A stretch of 64,000 bases of DNA from Norana najaformis (Eukaryota > Annelida > Clitellata > Crassiclitellata > Hormogastridae). Within the stretch, counting starts at the first letter, position 1. Every line of letters begins with the position of its first letter. The position numbers and the translations under genes were made by a program. The stretch covers positions 22,740,488 through 22,804,487 of the forward strand of contig OZ029917.1 in NCBI GenBank assembly GCA_964023275.1, in the 5' to 3' direction. The notes under the pieces are model-generated. The model saw only the letters and a program-made list of their open reading frames with translations. It did not search any database and was not told the origin of the DNA. Positions 20,320 to 35,300 of the stretch are shown here, piece by piece.

Positions 20320-23300
20320 GTGACAGCAATGGCTTATCCACTGAAGGATAATCATGATTTGGCATGCTACTTCATTACCAAGCATTCATGGAAAGGAAAG
20401 TAAGTTCTGCCAAATGATGCTTTTAGATAATTTTGTTATGCATCTGATAAAACGTGTGCCTTTATGAAGTTCTTAAAATGTGCCATATAAATCAGAATTG
20501 GACCAATTACATCATCAAAAATTCAATTAAATTACATTTACTTTTGTATATGGTTAGGTAAATTACAATTACACCTTGCTCAACCTTGGTGAAATAACAC
20601 AACTACATTAGTGTCAATTACAATTACTTTTCAGTTGCATCTTAAGTTTATAACTAAGTACTGCATTACTGCCCGCTAGCACTTACTAGTACAGTGCAGT
20701 TCAGTTAAGATGAAAGACGGGGTACCAGAGTAAACATTTCGTCTTAACCGAATTTCCTATTAACCGTTAGGCAATGGTTAGCACAACATGCCAGCCAGAA
20801 ACACATTATGGCTACATGTCTTACCATGCAGCAGCAAATGACGCATATGCATGCACGTGTATAGACCTATGCATTACGCATATATGATTGTGGTAGGCTG
20901 CTGTTATTTATAACTATTATGTATCATTAATGAAAACTTAAGGTTTTTGTTGACAATAACTAATTGTAACTAACTTTCAAGCTTCAGACGGTAACAATAA
21001 ATGAAGTAAAAACTTAAACTGAAGAGGCAGTGCTGTAACTTGAACTAATATGAAAACTAGCTTTACTTATAATGAAAATAATATTAATAATAATTAGTAA
21101 TTTCTAATACACCAGTATCTAATGCACATGCCTTCAACCAATGGCACCCCAAAGCCAAGCTGTAATCAGGTCAAGTGCTTACATAAGGATAAATGTTAAA
21201 ATACATAACATAATGAAAACCACAACGAAAGAAAAATGTTAATGGAACTGCTTGAAATTACATCTCACTTAAGTTTGGATTTGTAAATTTGGAGAAGATC
21301 ATGGCATCAGTGGTGTGCCCCTTTCTGAAGCGTTGCCATTTCAGTGACGCTTGTCTTCAGGCTATGTGTAGCCCAAAGTTTAATTGGTGAAGATCAACCT
21401 CCACTGTCCAGGTCCATGTGAGCCTTGAATGTCTGACCGGTCCTCAGGAGGCCAGAAGTCAAGTCTCGGGGTGCTCAGCAAAGCACCCAAACACCTGGAG
21501 TCTTCTTGTTTTGAACATCTCTGAAACCAGAGTCTGTCTCATGCACCTGTATGTTTCTGCATTGGTGATGTGCACAGTACGTAAAATTCACATTCTCCTC
21601 AATCACCATTGTTGGAAGGCATCTAGCTTCTTCTTTAGGGCCACTGTGAGCATCCAGTTCTCGGCTTCATAAAAGAACACTGGTAGTATGTAAGATGTGA
21701 ACAGGCTGATTATTGTGTCCAGTTGGACATTCATACTCCAAATTCCCTGATTGAGGCTGTTCTTACAGTCACTTGTAACTGCTGTTTGAAGATAGGCCTC
21801 GGGCTCACTGCTGCTATCAGCCTTGATGTTCAGTTCAAGGTAGGTGAATTTTCTTACATTCAACTGTGTTTCCTGAAACCGGTATGTGATCCATAACTGG
21901 GGTGGTTCCACCACTGTCTGGATCTTGTTTTTTTCCCTGTTGATCTCCATTCCAAACTGGTGTTTTTTGCAGTCCAGTATTTCCAACATCTGGACCAGGG
22001 TCTTCAGAATTTCAGTGAGAAGGGTTACACCACTGGCAAAGTCCAGGTCATAAAATATCTTCAGTCCAGTGCATTCTGCTATATATTCTTTGGTGACAGT
22101 CTGCTGTAAGGTCTGGTGACAAAATAGAGTTGGAGCAAGTTTGCAGCCCTGTCTTACCTTCCACACTAAGCCAATCAGAAGTCATACCATCAATTTGTAC
22201 AGCATTTTTTGTGTTGGTGTAAAGCTCTCTTATGTTGTCCATAATCTTTTTGGGAAACCCAAGGGAGAGGAGCAATTTCTAGAGAGCTGTGAGATCTATG
22301 GAATCAAAAGCCTCCTTCAGGTGTACATGAGCAGTCCACAACAGCTGCCTGTACTCACTTCTTGACTGAATCAGGCTGTTCAGCTTGAAAATACAATCCA
22401 CAGTGGATCTACCAGGAGTAAAGCCTCTCTGTTTTATGACGTCTTGGCATCGCAACTTTTTGGAAATGTTCCAGAGTGTCAGGCGTTGGACCATTTAATG
22501 GTAAACCTTTTGTCAGAGATCCTCAGGCCAGTGATGTTTTAGCTGTGCCACTTTCAAAAACATATTTTGAAATAATATTCTCACTGCGTAGAGACTTGTT
22601 GTCTTAGGAGCTAAACTTGACCATGCATGCATCACTATTTGTTTTTGACTCTACGCACCTGTGAATAAGTTGGTTCCCACATTACTTAGCTTTCTGGGTG
22701 CTGTTTAAATAAGGAGTCTATGATTGCAATTATGATTAATAATAATAATAAATTTTGCAAGAAATTCCACAGTGAAATAATGCTGAAGGTATCAGTTCGT
22801 GGTGTGTAAACCAAAACCCAAAATGCAGATCTAGTTTTACCTTGAAAACTCTAGAATGGAAACATTCTTTAACTGGAAAAATGAAGTTATGTAAAAACAC
22901 CCCAGAAAAACTTGAACAACTTAACTGAGAGTGACTAAAACTCAGAATTTAATAATTAAAATCAAAGGTTTTAGTTATGTGCTCAAACTTTAGCTAAGAC
23001 TCAATAAATAATGATGACTAGTTGTGAGTAAAATTCATAATGTAAAAGTATGCAATAAAATATGTAATAACTAAAACTGAGAACTAGACTATCACTAGCC
23101 TGTTCTTAATTTAGGCTGGCAAGCAGTGCGTTTGAGAGATACTTGGAAAGTTCTACATAACTGTTCATAATTTAATAGTTGTTTGAAAATTATTAAAGCT
23201 GAAAGTTCAGAATACAGCACTAAACCCTAACTTTATATTTCAGTTGCCGATTAACTAAAAATCATTACCTGTGGTTAAAGATATCCCCATTAGCTATTGT

Positions 23301-26300
23301 GCTACATGTGATTTTGCATCTTGAGATCTGAGAATTGTTTTCAATGCTTTAGGTACAAGCGGATATTTTCAGTTGGAAACAAAGGGATTACTACATATAA
23401 TCCTTCCACATTGGAAGTTACAAACCAGGTGTGTTGAAATTGTAAACTGAATGCTAAATTTAGGCAAGCCTTAATTCCTTTTAACTTACCTGTCAGAATA
23501 AGCATTCTCTTACTTTTATCTGGTATTTAGAGCTGTGGCAAAGAAGTATAATTTGAGTTGGTACTGGCAAGAGTTGTTGAGATGCACTGGCCCTTTGTCT
23601 AAGACTAGGGTTTGTCTCCTGCTGGCACAGCTCCTAAGAAGAGAAGACGAGGTCATACAATTTGCCTCACTATGGGTTGAGAAGTTGTTGATAATTAAAC
23701 TGTTATTAATCACCTGTTTTATTTGTCTTTATTGTCAATTAATTTGTTGCTTCTCCAAAGAAACAAAACTTGGAAATAAACCGGCCTTGTGACATAACAC
23801 ATTTAGTAGTTGCATAACATTATTTGATTTTTTGACTTGATTTAGGGCATATTTGCTTTTTGTCTTGTTACAGTGGCCATATGAGGAGTTCATCAGCATT
23901 GTCCCCAACACAAAGGCGCCAGCCAACAATGAATTCTTAATAACAATGAAGAAAAATACAAAGAAAACTGACACAATGAGGTTTTCCACTGACCACAGAG
24001 CTGACCTTTTGACTGAGGCACTTCGCTTTCGGCACCTGTTTGCAGAAAAAGGTGCAACTGTTAAGGTAACATTTTGGCTGAGCTCTTAGAAACTCTGGAA
24101 ACTGATCTTGGAGTTCCACTCTGTTGTACATCTGAATTAATTTTGACAAAAAGGCTTAAAAATTTTGTATTATTAATCCAGAAAAGATAGACTAAGAAAT
24201 TCCAGAAGTATGTCATTGTGCTTAGGATCTCTATTATGCAGGAAAGTATAAATTGTGGTACTGAAATACACATAACCTTCCAACCCGCTGCCATCCCATT
24301 TCTCTCAGCTTAAACTCAACCCTCCCTAACAGCTCCTTTCCCCCTTCTGTCTCTGGTCTTCTGGCAGCCAGACTTGGTTCTTGACATGGCACCTTTGGAC
24401 AACCCCACTGAATTGATGCAGTGCTCATGAATAAGCTGGTGCCCTGCGCTTAGCTTTTAAATGGCTTTTTAGAAATTTGGAGTTTATGATTTATGATTAT
24501 GACTTACCTTTTCTTTCTTATTTTGTGGCATATTAATTGCTGTTGTGCTACAAGTGACATAGTCTGTTGCTGATGTCTGAGGGGAGGCTAACAGATTTTG
24601 CAGTTGGATACAATTTCAAGTTTTTGATTTATTTACATTTTAAAAATCCACTTGCATTTATCCGCTGTGCAACTTGTTGCTGAATAATTGTTTTCATATG
24701 CAACTGACAGAGGTTCAATGCTTACAAGCATCATTGGTCAGAGAATCGTGTACCAGTGATTCTAGAAGTTAATCAGGGGTCATTGGATCAGGTTGACCCA
24801 GCGACCCGACGTACCATTTGCTCGTATGACTACAAAGATATGGAAGGCCTGACACAGGTAAGTTATTTTCATCAGCAAATCAATCAGTCATTTATTGAAA
24901 CTGTTCAGACAAACAAATACAGCGTACAAAAATCTCCATGGGCGTCGAAAGGCAGGTCTGAAAGGACAGGGTCCTGCTTAATGGAGCCGCATATAACTTA
25001 ATACAAATGTGCAGTGGCAAGTGATCAGCTTAAGATATATTAACTAAAGTATGTCATTTAAGACATTTAGAGCAAAACTAAAATTAAAACATAACCAAAA
25101 CAAGTAATTACAAACAAACACACAAACCTAACTTAACTGTTGGAAATTTTGCTCAAATAAGTATGCATATGCGTCTTAAATAAGTGCAAACTAGGCAGTA
25201 TGTGCATATCAGAAGGCAGACTATTCCACAAAATAGGGCTGTATATGGTAAATTACAAGATTTTTTGTGTAATGTAATATAATTATGACAATTTATATAG
25301 TACTATAGCTAGTGAGCTACTCCTAGGGTGCTTTACAATGTCAGTTGTCAGTGCAAATGCTAAGATTGATAAAAGTTAGATAATAGATAAAGTTTCAATT
25401 GTTTCTTGAAAATCTGAACACTCTTGGCTTCCCGAATGGATGGTGAAAGGCTAATCCATGCACGCATGCATTCGTTTATAAGAATAGCTGTGTTATGATA
25501 TTGCACTGTCTTCAACTAGTATAAAAACAGTTTAAGAATTAATGTTAAAGCTCTGACAATCAAATTACAGGCATAAAATAGCAATAATTAAATACCAGTC
25601 CTTTTCAAATGCTTTTGATTTTTCTGTCATACCAAAATTTTCTGTAAAGATTGACATCTTGAAATTTAAATAGGTTGATTTGTTGCATTTTTACTTGGCT
25701 TTCGCTATTACTTAGAAGCATTAATTGGTGCTATGTCTATTTTTTATAAGTGTGCTGTGTGTTTACAGAACTCAGTTAGATTAGAAAATGCGCTGGTTAA
25801 TTTGTTTATGCTTAGATATCTGACTGTCCTGGTGGTATAGCAGTCATACATGGTGGCTTCAGCCGTTTGGTAAGTTGTTTGTTTTAAATTCTCCCAAGAC
25901 ATAATTGTGTAATTGTAAATGAAATTTAAATTAGAAATTTATATAGTGTCGCTTCAAGAAAAACTAATCAGAAACACTCTTTGAACAGATATTTCAATGT
26001 TCTTGCAAACTGATTTTTCTTACCTTTTTTTGTTCATTACCAGTATTTTCTCTTTCTTTACCTTTTTCTACTTTACCTTCTTTACCACAGTTTACATGTT
26101 CATTTTTTGTCTTCCTCTTTGACTTCTTTGTTTTTTCTCGTTTAGATCTTGCCTTGTTTTATCACGTCTCATTTTGAAACCCTGGTGTTCTTCATCTAAT
26201 CTTGCAGCTCTTGCTATTCATTTTACGAGCTGCTTCTGTGATTTTTTATTTTGTTTTTCACTGAAGCGTATTTCTCTTTCATTTTCATCATCTGTGTCTT

Positions 26301-29300
26301 TCATTACCTGCTCTCTCTTGTTTCACATTCTGTCATCTCTGCTTTATTTCTTTCCAGCTTTCCACAGATTTCCATTTCTTCTTCAGTCATTGATCTCTCG
26401 ATGTGCCTTGCTTCACTCTTCAGCTGAGCTTAGTGCACAGAATAGCATGTTACTCTTTCTCAGTGCAGTATGCACCAATTAAAGACTCCTTCAGCTGAGG
26501 TTTTATCCAAAGTTTAGTTCTGAAAGACTATGCTCTGATTGCTGTTATGCACAAAATTGGCTTTCATAACATAATTGTAATTATTTAGGTTATCACATAA
26601 AGTGATGTATGCATCTTTAGATTTCCTGTATTAATGACCTGTCACTTTATAAATTTTTAGCTGGAAGTAGTTGTATAAATATGGATAATAGTATAATGGT
26701 AAATCTTTAAATTGCAGCATGCATTTTCTCTGGAAAGTCGTGATGAACTGATGAAGTGTACGCAAGAAGCAGCTGCCAGTTATGTTGGAATCAGCATTCG
26801 CCAACGGAAGGATCCCATTACATTTGACCAATTCCAGAGTCATCGATTAGGGAAGTACAGGTAATGTAATCGGTCATTATTGTTTTAGGAAGCAGTAATT
26901 CTCAGTGGCCAAGTCCTAGGTACTCATAGTGCTATACTATAGGTTACACGGCTCAACTGTCAATTAGATTTCATAAATACATCATGACTCTCAAACACAC
27001 TTTGGATGCATCTCATGTCAACCTTTATGCAGCTGAATACTTCCATTGGAAGTATTATTATCTTCATCCAGGTAATCCCCAAACACATTTGCCCTTCCTT
27101 GGAGCATCCTAGACAGTTACCGTTCTTTGTCATTTGACTGGTTTAATCCTTGCCTTTTTATCGTTTACCTGCCTTTTGCAGCAATGATGAATCGCTGACA
27201 TCTTGTGCGGAGTTTGTCGTTCAGAAGATTTCCCCTCGTACTTCCGATCCAGTTCGACGTACATTGTGTCTCACAGAAACGTGTCTTGTGGAACGAGATC
27301 CAGCTACTTACAATGTTGTCACCTGTAAACCTCTATGTGATGTCAGTTTATACAGGAGTATATCTTTGGCTTTTTGTTAAACTGCTGTTAAATGCTGTAC
27401 TTTGCTACCATGCTGCTATTCTAATGTTATCTAAGCTAAATAGGTCTGTTGTACCATTGTCTAGCCACCCAAGGCTTCAGCTGATGGTTGCATCTAAGTA
27501 AAACTGCATAATAGCTTAATCATAATCCATTAGACAGATCCCTTTGAAATTCATTCCTAGTCCTAGCACAAGCACAAATATGATGACAGCAATCCAAGAA
27601 CAAGTCCATTTTTAAACTGCCAACTTGGGTAGTAATTTATTTATGAACCCAGAAGGAATAGGGGCTTAGTGAGCCAAGATTATCTGGCACCAACCAAGCT
27701 TTATGTTGCTTAACTTAATTGTACTTGCCAACATTGTATCCAGTGCATCAAGCTGCCTCCTAAATTGTCTGTTCCCATTGCCACTGTCATCATCATCCAC
27801 CCATCCAGAAAAGAATAAGTCATTTAAACAGTGGACCAATGATTCCATACAATCTGTTGTTATTATTAATATTGCATTTATTGTGTACGCAAGGTCAGTA
27901 AATTGGAAGCATGAAGCAACTGTGAGTGTAGGACTTGCTCAAGCTCCCTACACAATAAATGTCTAAGGGGATGCTCGAGCCCATGCTGTCCACGTTACAA
28001 GCCATGTGGTCTATCCAGTAGGCTACCACATCCCACCTACGAGTGTCCACTTGCTTGCTTGAGGATAGAAGTGTTCGTTTGAGGAAGGTGTTTCCTTGAC
28101 GTGTCTATGTGGGATTGGTTTACAGAACATTTGTACACGTAAAGTCAAGTGAGCATATTGTTGTGATTTGCCAGGCTGAACACTGCATTCAAATCAAGAA
28201 GAGCATGCAGCATGACATATCTAGAATCGATATTATTACAAATGACAGATTAGTTTCGAGTTGAACTAAAAAATTTCTGACAACTACTTCCTTTGCTTTG
28301 GGTTTTTTCCATATGTGTAACAAGATGCTGCCTTTACAGATTTTTTCGATCGTCAGGGACATAGAAAATCCTCAGAAATTCCATGTGGAATATGTTAAAG
28401 GAGCAATTCGCACTTATACTTCCACTGATCGGTTGGTATTGATCTAACTGCTGTTTAACAGATTTAACAGTTATGTAACAATGCTGTTCACTAATGCATT
28501 GGTGTGATTATTAGTAAAACTGTTAGCATGTGAATGATGCACAAGAAAAGGGTCCAAGGGAATTTTATTGGCTAATGATGTCAATTAACAAGGTCTTTCA
28601 TGATAAGATGATTTAGATTTTGGAAATTGCTAGATGATTTTATGGAATCCTGGGATGGGTAGATGAAACAGAAATTCATTACATATTGCTAATTTGGTTG
28701 TATTAGAAACAAACATCTATATAATGCCAACATAAGGAAGACAGCAATTCCCAACCCAAAAACTCCAATTTGCCTTTGTACAATGTGGGTTTTAGCCTTT
28801 GATGGAATGAAGGCAGAGGCAGGATCAAAAGTTCTTGTCTTAAATACCTGGAACGTCGCCATTCGTCATAGATGCAACTGCCTGCTCCGCCTCATCTTTG
28901 ATTAGAGAATCCTGGTTAACATCCAGATTCTTAGCCACAGTTTGGGCTTTGTCCCTTAGTTCCATTCTTAGTGTGGCTGGAGGGTAACACTGTAATTGGT
29001 TGTAATTATAATTATTTATAACTGATATGGTGAGGCTCAATTGTTTCCTTGCTCTAGCTGAAAGGGGATAGTGAGCATAAAGAGTTAAATGAATGCTTTT
29101 TCTTTGGTAAAGGAACGTAGTCATTCAGTTAGTGATGATGTTTCATATGTTCTGGCAGTCAATTGGCATCCCCTTAGGTTAGAAAGATATTTCAAATTAA
29201 ATGAAGATATATCAACTGCTGTTCAACAACCAGAAACAGTGAGTGGGTTGTACTGATCAAGAATGAACCGATAATTCTGTTTGTTGCAACAGGAATTGTT

Positions 29301-32300
29301 GCCATTCAGCAACCTAGTTCATCTTTTTCTGATCTCCCAACAGATGTACACTCAGAGCATTGTGATAAGAACAGTAGTGGCCTAGGCATTGTAACATACT
29401 ATTGCATTAATATGAATTTAGTTAGATAGAAGTGTAACTGCACAGCCATGCTCTGATAAATTGTTTCTATAATTAGTTCAACAACAAACTATTTCACCAC
29501 ACAGTGCTCAGGAAACATCAGCCTACCTCTAGTCACTTCTGTTTAGATCTGTTAAATAGGCATATTTCAGTGCTTTTGAAAAGTTCTTAATATGCATTGT
29601 AGAAATAAGCAGATATATATGTACCTAGTGTATACACATGCATACATGAATGCATACATACAGATTTATCTCTAACACAACTAATAGAACATGACCATTT
29701 CTTTTGTGTCATGTGGTCATGTAATAACCAACAGTGTATTACTTATCTGGATTGAATTGGTTGTAGGGATGCTCTGATAGCATCAATAGTAGATGGAGTT
29801 CGTGCTTCGGGCAACAGGGATGTACACGTAAAGATGCGCTTTACAAATCGTGGACACCGTCTTGGTTAAGTACTAGCTTTGAATTAGCACTTAATAATTT
29901 TACAGTAATTAGTAGTGCCATAATCTGATTGAATTGGTTGAGTGTTTGCTTAGAATGTATGGATGATATGTGGCACATGTTTTAATAAATGGAAACTATA
30001 TGACTGAAAAGAGAGCTTGAATGGGTGGATGTGCTGTTGGAGACAATGCATGGATTACCTGTTTGATGATTCCAGGTCCATTTACCGTTCCTGTGGATGA
30101 GGAGGTTGAGAGCCAGCACCTGAAGTTTGTGCAGAACCCGCCGGCTGGCATGTCATTTGCTGAAGCAATATCGAGATTCAACAGCAACATCTCGTACAGT
30201 GGCCTGCTACATGCCGTTACTGCTGATGTAAGTCCAACCAAATGACAAACCCATATTGCCTTCCTGTTCACTGTATGTGCTCTGGAATCCTATGTTGTCA
30301 GACTGTGCATGCTTACTTGTGCCCTTCATATACTGGTCCATCTGTATGGAATTCACTACTATGCAACCCTTCTCATTCTTCAACACCTTGGTGGTATCAT
30401 TTTCATTTTGCAAACAACTGAATACTCTTCTTTTTCCAGCTGCCCAAGCTTTTGCGTTGAATTGATTTAACAGATGTGAGATAGATGTCTGATTTAAGAA
30501 TATTATTAATACACATGTAAAACAAGTTGTTTAAATGTTTGCTGTCTTTTTGTTTGAGCTTACACTGAGAAATGCAAAACTGTGAACTTTGGATTTGACT
30601 GGTGGATATCTAGTAATTATTCAGACACCTTATACAGTTTTTTCATTTTTAGTACCATCCAAGAGAAACATTTTAAAGTATTTAAAAGCTCCGTCTACCA
30701 TTTTATTTTTTGTTCAACCCAGTTTCAACCCACAGCTGCAGTTTAGACATGCAGTTTTCAGTTTTGTTGAAGTTTTCTCTGGTTTATGTGATCAAAATTC
30801 ATGAACATTCCTTAACTACTTTGTTCTAAGATTATTATCTGATAATTTTTTCACGTATTGCAGACTCTGTTTGCTGAGAACAAGGAGAAGTTGATCAATC
30901 TGAGCCTAGCTGCCCTGCTCGATCGTGAGGGTGATCAAAAAGCTCTGCCTGTTGATGAGTTAGAAGCTCAGTTTCATGCACTTCGACGCCTTGTGGCATC
31001 AAAGACTGGGTTCGGGGCATTCATGCAACTTCCTCAGTGAGTACACTTTGCTGTGTTATTCTGATAATCAGTTAGCAACTGTCCTGGCGCAGGGGTCTCT
31101 GAATAAGTAGCTTAGTGCTAATATCCAGTTTGTCAGTCTCATATTTGTGTAATAGTTTATTTTGAGCCATCTAAGAAAATTTGTTTGCTGTTGCCTGCTC
31201 AAGAGACACATGGCAGAAAAGTTGAATAAAAATTCCAGTATTTGGTTAGAAATGGATTTGTGGACCTGAAGAACTTCATGCTGGTGAAAGAACTCCTACC
31301 CTGTTAATGTGTAATGCTGTGGCAATGTTCTTCATGTCTTATCTAAGCATTAGTTTTTCTTTACTTTCTCCAAGACCTTCTGCTGAACATATGAGTCACT
31401 TGTTAACTGGACTTCAACAAGTGCTAGAAATGCTCCACTTCTAAAGATTGCCATTGCTGACAGTGAAGAAAAGAGTGATGAGCTTCGGTGCATTTTAGAC
31501 CTTGTTTAGATTACTTTGGCTACTGATTTGATGCAAACGGATTTGTGATGCACTTTTTCATTTAGTTTAGTTTTCAATAACAGTAATTATTATTAAGTGA
31601 TGGTTTTGCAGAATGAGAGAAAAAGTTGGCCTGAAGATTGTGAAGGCGCTCAAGAGAAATGACGTTGGAGTCAGTCATGCAGCAATTGACATGCTGTGTG
31701 CACTGATGCAGGTAGAAAGATTCACTTGATGAGTACACTTGTGTTGTATGTCTCTGAAGCTCATTTCCCTTTCTGTTCCTGTTGTCAGATGTTTTCACAG
31801 CCCGGTGTACTTCATCACTCGCCACACCAAAGATGAATGAGATGTAAACCACTGGCCTAAGATGCAACTGTGTGCACTGGCTGTTATTAATTGGCTTTTA
31901 GCTTTTCTTCAACCTCTCAGATTTGTGTACTATTCAGCTAAACGTGAATAACTGAACACAATGTTCTGCCAAATACGAATAAGAGATAATGGCAAAAGTA
32001 GGACATACAAAACAATATCTTTAATATTTTATCATGAGTAAAAAACTATACATAAATACTTTTAAATTTTTTAATATAACTCATTTGTCTAAAGTCGTGG
32101 ACCTTCCAAGATCTTGCAATATAAATTTTGAATGTCTATAATTATTATTAGACAAGAAAATAATGGTACTGTTTTTTAAGTAATCCTGATGATTTGAAAA
32201 ACTTGTTTGCAGCCGATGCATGATGACTATGATCTCCGACAAGAACAGCTGAACAAAACTTCAATCATGTCTTCCAAAAAGTTTCTCGAGAGTTTGCTTG

Positions 32301-35300
32301 AAATGTTTAACAGTCATGTTGTAAGTTTAATCTGTTGTGAATACTTCAACAAGCATGTAAATGAATTATTTTTGTAAATTGGATTTTGACTGATCTTTTA
32401 TGGGTGTGATTTTATAGCAGAAACAGTACTTTCTATTTTGAGACAGCCTATTAAGTATTTCTTGCTGCAGATCTAACTGTCTAGTCTTACATTTTCTCTT
32501 GATTTGGACTGGCTTTTGAAGCTGTAATACAATAAGATGGTTGTTATCAACAGTGCATCAATTAAAATATGATCAAGTCAGTTTTGGCTTTGCTTGTGAC
32601 ATTTTGGCATAGATGCGTGGTTCTGGTGCTCTCGTAATTGCTGCAATGTTGGACTTCCTGACCTTTGCCCTCTGTGCTCCATACAGTGAAACCACGGATG
32701 GAACAAACTTTGATGTTTTGCTGGAAATGGTCGCCAACAATGGAAGAGCTATTTTTAGATTGTTTCAGGTAATTTCTGTTTAAGTCATCTGTCTGTCCTA
32801 GGTTTATGCTTAGTTATAGTTGTGTAACTGAGAATCATGAGAGAAAGATGAGCCAAAAGTGAGTGGAAAAGCCTTAAACAGTAGATCAGAGCAATAACCA
32901 TGAAACAAACGGTATAGTAACATAATGACAGATTAATTTGCGTCTGTCAGCTGAACACTTCTGAGAGCCCTGGCTGGAAAAGATGTAAAAGGTGTGAAAT
33001 ACAAATTAACAAAGGCAGTTGACAAACATATCAGTTAAATTGTAATATGGTAATCAAAAGCAATCATTTGCTTTAATATGTTTTGCTTAATATTTAATTT
33101 TGTGTACCGTTAATATGTCTGGAATAGGCAAGCATGCAACATTTGTGACCACTGGCTGCCCATTATAATTTATCCATGTAACTGAGTGAGCCCATGATGG
33201 CAGTAAGAGCAATGATTCTAATGTGCTATGACAAATGACTTCGGAGGCACTTTCCAAGTGGTTTTGCAGATGAAGTCTGATTTCTAGAGATCATTTCTAC
33301 ACCTAACTTATTTTCTCAATCCTAAGTAAGCAGCATAATAATAATAAATATGTTTCTTGATATACCAGATATGGTAATTAAATATGATAATTAAAAAGTA
33401 GTTGCTTTTAGTAGGTAGTATGTTGTTTGTATGCAGTATCTACAGTAGGTGTGTACTCCTGACTTAGAAAATTTTCTGACTGTCATTGTTTGTCATGTTT
33501 GTTTCCTGTGCATGTTTGATTTTGTTATTTGTTTAGCATCCATCGATGGCAATAGTGAAGGGAGCTGGGCTTGTGATGAAGGCGATCATTGAAGAGGGTG
33601 ATGCTGAGATTGCCAGTAAGATGCAGGACCTTGCCCTGGCAGAGGGTGCCTTACCACGCCACCTGCACACTGCCATGTTCACACAAAGCGCAGACAGCCG
33701 AATGCTTACCGTTAGGTGGGTACTTCAAAAGCATGGCAAAAAAATATTTATGCACATTCATGTACATTTATATACACTACTTAAATCTCCTAGTATATAA
33801 AGAGTTTTAGGGTCAGCTGTCTGGTCAAGAGTCTTTTAAAAAGGCTGCATACACCACTGATTAAAATATTTGGTGAATGAAGTGTTGCAAGCAGAAAGGA
33901 TAAACATACTGCAGAAGATTGCTCCAGATGGACACTGATTTTTGGGAGATAATGGGAGGACTTCATCTTATGCATATATTTATTCACTAGGTGGCAGTGA
34001 CCATGCTTGCCATTGTCATATGTCTTCATAGAAGATGCTGTATAAAAACCTATTTACGTTACATTGCATTACCGGTATGCTGTGTAATAATTGCCATAGT
34101 ACCATTGCCATATCAAATGGGCACAGATCTAGAGACAAATATATAGGAATACTTGAAAACATTTGCACATGCATTGTTCATTTTAAGAATCATCGAGAAA
34201 GTGACTGAAAATATGGATAAATAAAGGTTCCACTAAGTGAAAGTGTGAACTTTAATCCACAGTTATTCCAATTAACAATTCAGTATCTGCATTAGAACAA
34301 AATTTGCATTCACTTTATTTCTACATGGAGGTAAGTTGCTGGTCTTAAAACAGGTTCTTTCAGGGTTCTATATAGATGTATATATGTATAGTTACATTAT
34401 ACATTACATAATTACTACAGTGCAACTCTCAAGCTGTGTAATTAATTGGTATTTAGTCAGGTGATCTTACTTGTTACCTTATGGTGTTATTTATAGGCAA
34501 CTCAGCCGACATCTTGTTGGGCTGTGGGTGACAGGACATGACACTGCAATGGCGCTACTTAAGCGAATCATGGTATGAAAATTACTGAATGTTACTACAC
34601 ATGAATGGAAAACATGCAGAAAAGCATCTGTCACATATTAACCAGCCTTGAAAACCACTCAGAACATTCAAATAAAAATTCATTTTAAAAAAGTGATTTC
34701 AGAAGTGCCTAGAATTAACTTCATTTGCAGATAAATAAACCCTGAACTCATTTTAAAAATAAGTTTTTCTGTGTATTAGGAGAACCAGTCAGAGATCTTG
34801 AAGTTGCCGTCTTCATTTCTACTTTGACTTTGCTTTATTTTTGTGCTTCATTTTCTTTGAATTTTCTTGTCAGATATTTTGAGTTTAGTATAGTTTCTGT
34901 CTTTTTAAAATATCTTCAGCCTGGTGGTCTGTTATCTTATCTTGAGTCTCAAGATGATGTTCCTGATGATGATGTTGACCGAATCAACATTCGTGACAAC
35001 CTGAAACTAGCACAGGTAAGTTCGAAGCTCAGTACATAGGCAAGCAAAATGCTGCTATCAAATATTAGATGTAGTTGGCTCAGAGGGCTTTCATGATATA
35101 GTTTACAGATTGTCCTTTTGAAATCCTGCCATCCTTGAAAAAAGTTTAAAGCAAATTATGGTGCAACAGTCACAAACATGGATCCCGACATCATATTTGA
35201 CCATCTTAACAACAGACTCCTAGTGCCATTTGCTGCAGAATTCTGAGTTGGTGAGCAACTATGTAGCACCACACAACAACTTCTTGTTCTGCATGTTGAA

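Larger units (their letters stand above)
20329..24857 (+). other. DNAJC13: RME-8 N-terminal PH-like, phosphoinositide-binding region
   Basis: The first four coding exons encode the N-terminal block ([63 protein letters not shown]). The corresponding region of mammalian and worm RME-8 forms PH-like folds that hold the protein on PI(3)P-rich endosomes. Homology is seen; lipid binding is carried over from the family. The block KQKP-like basic residues cannot be checked for contacts here. Confidence 0.7.

Noticed and set aside
26174-26482. 102-codon hydrophobic open frame in a DNAJC13 intron
   Set aside because: Lies in a pyrimidine-rich tract (tttctt/cttcttt), which gives Phe/Ser/Leu runs by composition alone.
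33148-33175. Phrase ccactggctgcccatt, the LINE signature HWLPI
   Set aside because: No flanking reverse-transcriptase sequence could be read on either side; too short to call.
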